This document shows positions 4,312-6,295 of a DNA stretch of 6,295 nucleotides, one piece after another. Origin of the DNA: Candidatus Woesearchaeota archaeon (GTDB lineage Archaea > Nanobdellota > Nanobdellia > Woesearchaeales > SKIA01); assembly GCA_007128245.1 (NCBI GenBank), contig SKXU01000097.1:1-6295 (forward strand), written 5' to 3'. Each line of letters starts with the position of its first letter. The first letter of the stretch is position 1. Both the position numbers and the translations under genes were made by a program. The notes beneath the pieces were generated by a model. The model did not search any database, was not told the DNA's origin, and worked only from the letters and a program-made list of their open reading frames with translations.

Positions 4312-4497
4312 TTGTTAACCGACCGTGAACAAGAAGTGCTCAAACTCAGGCAAGAAGGCCTGACCCAGATAGACGTAGCTGAAACGCTCAAGATATCACA
4401 AGCAGCCGTAAGCTCATTTGAGCGAAACGCACAACGAAAAATCGCGGATGCGCAAGAAACCCTCCTTGTCGCGCAAGAACTGGGGGTGAATCTATGA
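4312..4497 (+). CDS. Minimal Tfx-like helix-turn-helix DNA-binding protein
   Basis: 61 residues. LTDREQEVLKLRQEGLTQ followed by DVAETLKISQAAVSSFERNA matches the sigma-70 region 4-like HTH of the archaeal Tfx family, known from a Methanothermobacter activator of a molybdenum formylmethanofuran dehydrogenase operon. The recognition helix is approximately ISQAAVSSFERNAQ (28-41). Tfx itself is about twice this length; here only the DNA-binding part and a short helix (IADAQETLLVAQELG) are present, so the sensing C-terminal domain is missing. TTG at 4312 is the only plausible start: an in-frame TAG sits at 4285-4287 and no ATG or GTG lies between. The stop overlaps the next gene as ATGA, so the two are translationally coupled. 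It probably regulates this operon. Confidence 0.82.
   Translation: MLTDREQEVLKLRQEGLTQIDVAETLKISQAAVSSFERNAQRKIADAQETLLVAQELGVNL
4482..4489 (+). promoter_or_regulatory. Shine-Dalgarno site GGGGGTGA for the repeat-bearing surface protein
   Basis: A near-perfect complement to the archaeal 16S 3' end, four bases before the ATG at 4494 and inside the end of the regulator gene. It fixes the start of the downstream gene. Confidence 0.65.
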
Positions 4498-5696
4498 ACA
4501 AAGCATACGTACTCGCAGTAATTGTGCTAGGCCTTGCCTTAATCGCGCCAATACCAAACCCCGGACACCCAGCAGACGAGATAGGACCAGGGACATTCGC
4601 CCCAGGAAACTTTGTATTTCCAAACGAACTCACCGTGCAAGGAAACTTCCTGATAAACGAGAGCGCACTCTTTGTGAACACGACAAGCGGACGCGTGGGA
4701 ATTGGCACACTGACACCAACAGCAACACTGGATGTGAGAGGAAACGTCAACATTTCAAACACACTCATCACATCAGAAATATGCCTAAACGGAGTATGCG
4801 AGATAAGCTGGCCAGCAGGAGGGATTTGGAGCAATAGCAGCGGAAACGCAACCTTCACCGCAGGAAGAGTAGGAATCGGAACAACAACACCACAAACAAC
4901 GCTCGATGTGCGCGGCACCCGAAGAGTGGCACTAGAAGACACGAGCACAGAAATAAGAATGGTGGGAGACGAAATAACACTACTCACAAACCCCTCATCA
5001 AGTATCGCTGATCCATCAAGAAGAATCGGTCAGAGCATTAACCTCACAAAACAAGGCAGCGCAGACCTTCAACGATTGATTGGTTCAGAAACACGCGTAT
5101 TCCAAGAAGGAGGGACTACCAGCTCAACCATAGCATCAGAATATTTCAGTTCACTCACAGAAGGATCTACTGGTTTAATCACAGGAACTGCTGCGATATC
5201 AGTCATCTCAGGAGGAGATGCTGACGCGCAAGAAGGAATAGGGGTGGCCACAGCAACCTTTTCAGGGAGCCTTGATGAAGTTGTTGGATTACGAATGTTT
5301 GGACAAACAGGAGGCATAGCAACGGTCACAAATATCACTGGAATCGACATTTTAAGACAAGATACGCCATTAGTTGAACCAACAAATAGAAGAGCCATCT
5401 GGATACGAGAACCAACAGGAACAGCAACAAACGACTACGCAATCTATCAACAAGGAACACAAACAAACTACTTCGAAGGAAGTCTCGGACTCGGAACTAC
5501 CCAACCAACAGCAAGACTTGAAATCGACGGAGGACTCCGCCTCAACACAACAGTGGCTCGACCTACGTGTGACGCAGACCAGCGAGGAACCTTCTGGGTT
5601 CAGCAACGAGATGCTGGCGAAGATGACTTTGTGTGGGCGTGCCTGAGAAACAGCACACAAGACCATAACTGGATACTGATGGCACGAGGTGAGTAA
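4494..5696 (+). CDS. Secreted surface protein with tail-fibre-like GIGT-TP-LDVRG repeats
   Basis: 400 residues. Residues 1-~20 are a signal peptide (K3 then AYVLAVIVLGLALIAPI). Three copies of a fibre-type repeat follow: residues 66-84, 124-142 and 329-347, each reading G-x-[VL]-G-[IL]-G-T-x-x-P-x-x-x-L-[DE]-[VI]-x-G. Such repeats are found in phage tail fibres and in adhesin-like proteins of many bacteria and DPANN archaea, where they build beta-prism or triple-beta stems. Residues ~145-325 are Thr/Ser/Gly-rich beta sequence. The C-terminus (~356-400) has C359-D-A-D-x-R-G-T-F-W-V, C383 and HNWILM, a small capping module that probably holds a disulfide. Several N-x-[ST] sequons (N55, N62, N86) suggest glycosylation outside the cell. 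Only cysteines C97, C102, C359 and C383 are present. Host contact or surface coating is an inference. Confidence 0.88.
   Translation: MNKAYVLAVIVLGLALIAPIPNPGHPADEIGPGTFAPGNFVFPNELTVQGNFLINESALFVNTTSGRVGIGTLTPTATLDVRGNVNISNTLITSEICLNGVCEISWPAGGIWSNSSGNATFTAGRVGIGTTTPQTTLDVRGTRRVALEDTSTEIRMVGDEITLLTNPSSSIADPSRRIGQSINLTKQGSADLQRLIGSETRVFQEGGTTSSTIASEYFSSLTEGSTGLITGTAAISVISGGDADAQEGIGVATATFSGSLDEVVGLRMFGQTGGIATVTNITGIDILRQDTPLVEPTNRRAIWIREPTGTATNDYAIYQQGTQTNYFEGSLGLGTTQPTARLEIDGGLRLNTTVARPTCDADQRGTFWVQQRDAGEDDFVWACLRNSTQDHNWILMARGE
5686..5693 (+). promoter_or_regulatory. Shine-Dalgarno site GAGGTGAG for the glycine-rich surface protein
   Basis: Located in the last codons of the preceding gene, four bases before the ATG at 5698 and close to its TAA (5694-5696). 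It makes the ATG at 5698 a confident start. Confidence 0.65.
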
Positions 5697-5697
5697 G

Positions 5698-6295
5698 ATG
5701 CGGGCAGGACTCTTCTTGCTTGTCGCAGTGGTGCTAAGTGCGCCCGTACTTGGTATTAATCAAACGTTTACGGAAGATACAACGATAGAATTCTTACAAG
5801 AAAACGTAGCATCAATAACACTCACGGGAGAGTACACAGGAACAGGAAGCGTGAGCGTGAGTGCACGGACACGAAGCAGCGAATTCGTAATTGCATCGTT
5901 TCAAGCAGTTGATGTAAATCAAAACACTGTAATACTGCTTGATGAAGGAGGAGCAAGCATCGTCCTCGGAGAAGACAGCACCTTCACCTTCGTCAACCAC
6001 TGCGAAGAAACATGCAACCTCGCAGGAGAACTCATTACAGAAATACATGTAGAAGTAGATGGAGAGATATACATCGAACAAATAACCATTCAAGAACACA
6101 CAGAACAAACAATCAGAACACAATCAGAAGAAATAGTAATCATCCTAACCACAGGAAGTACATGGATCATACCCGAAGATTGGAACCCTAACAACAACAC
6201 CATAGAAGCAATCGGCGGTGGTGGCGGTGGCGGTGGTGGCCGCGATGCCAGTCCTTCAGGAACTAACCGAGGTAGAGGTGGTGGCGGGGGTGGAG
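5698..6295 (+). CDS. Secreted protein with phage-tail-type glycine-rich module (3' partial)
   Basis: 199 codons are visible and the frame is still open at the right edge. Residues 1-19 (MRAGLFLLVAVVLSAPVLG) are a signal peptide. Residues ~20-150 are a beta-rich, Thr/Glu-rich domain with C102 and C106 in HCEETC, likely a disulfide or a metal site. Residues 155-181 read TWIIPEDWNPNNNTIEAIGG and on into a nine-glycine run; this matches the opening of the glycine-rich domain of phage tail and surface proteins (T-[WF]-x-[VI]-P-x-D-W-N, then N-T-I-E-x-I-G-G-G). A second glycine block begins at residue 192. It follows the repeat-bearing protein by one base, so it belongs to the same transcript. It likely makes a polyglycine II-like stem or tip outside the cell (inference from the family). 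No stop or domain end is visible. Confidence 0.85.
   Translation, partial: MRAGLFLLVAVVLSAPVLGINQTFTEDTTIEFLQENVASITLTGEYTGTGSVSVSARTRSSEFVIASFQAVDVNQNTVILLDEGGASIVLGEDSTFTFVNHCEETCNLAGELITEIHVEVDGEIYIEQITIQEHTEQTIRTQSEEIVIILTTGSTWIIPEDWNPNNNTIEAIGGGGGGGGGRDASPSGTNRGRGGGGGG
6214..6294 (+). repeat. Glycine-codon low-complexity stretch
   Basis: Nine Gly codons (6214-6240) mixing GGC and GGT, then R-D-A-S-P-S-G-T-N-R, then a second Gly block (from 6277). The codon mixing implies protein-level selection and not simple slippage. Confidence 0.7.

Noticed and set aside
4388..4987. 199-residue frame on the minus strand
   Set aside because: It spans the junction of two well-supported + strand genes, has no promoter or family pattern, and arises from their codon bias.
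4689..5534. DNA repeats or CRISPR array suggested by the three similar segments
   Set aside because: Spacing is irregular (174 and 615 bases) and identity is at protein level only.
5374..5666. Gln-rich + frame and Cys/Ser-rich minus frame inside the surface protein
   Set aside because: Both lie within the long fibre-like gene and reflect its CAA/ACA-rich codons.

Overview
The window looks archaeal, most likely from a DPANN-type genome (Woesearchaeota or a relative); the phylum is an inference from style. Supporting signs: an intron-containing tRNA-Trp with no encoded CCA; TATA-like boxes about 26 bases before start codons with no room for a 5' leader; oligo-T tracts after genes; a Ygr210-type YchF GTPase; a Tfx-type HTH protein; and several secreted, low-complexity surface proteins.

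Layout. Bases 3-245 (+) are the 3' end of a gene with an Ada-like C-terminal module that has lost its cysteines, followed by an 18-base T run. Convergent to it, 272-1333 (-) encodes a secreted protein with an N-terminal dockerin-like calcium loop and a concanavalin A-like sandwich. Divergent from that, 1477-2181 (+) encodes a compact nuclease: two 40-residue HTH-like repeats followed by a RecB/Cas4-style PD-(D/E)XK core. Its last seven sense codons and stop lie inside a tRNA-Trp(CCA) gene (2159-2271) that carries a 40-base intron. This tRNA is absent from a plain ORF view and is the most unusual arrangement here. Next comes a small charged protein (2329-2817, +) of unknown function, then convergently the YchF/Ygr210 GTPase (2973-4160, -).

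From 4312 to the right edge an operon-like run reads on +: a minimal 61-residue Tfx-like DNA-binding protein, a 400-residue secreted protein with tail-fibre-like GxGIGT-TP-LDVRG repeats (ATGA overlap with the regulator), and a secreted protein, cut by the window edge, that ends in a phage-tail-type glycine-rich module (1-base gap). The two internal genes have strong Shine-Dalgarno sites (GGGGGTGA, GAGGTGAG) while the outer genes look leaderless. I infer a regulated surface-display or adhesin locus; nothing in the sequence proves its target.

Two small regulatory clusters stand out: a perfect 16-base palindrome and a TATA-enclosing inverted repeat in the YchF/Tfx divergent gap, and a GTGTGTG/CACACAC inverted repeat directly upstream of the dockerin-protein promoter. 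No CRISPR array, rRNA, insertion sequence or replication origin was seen.
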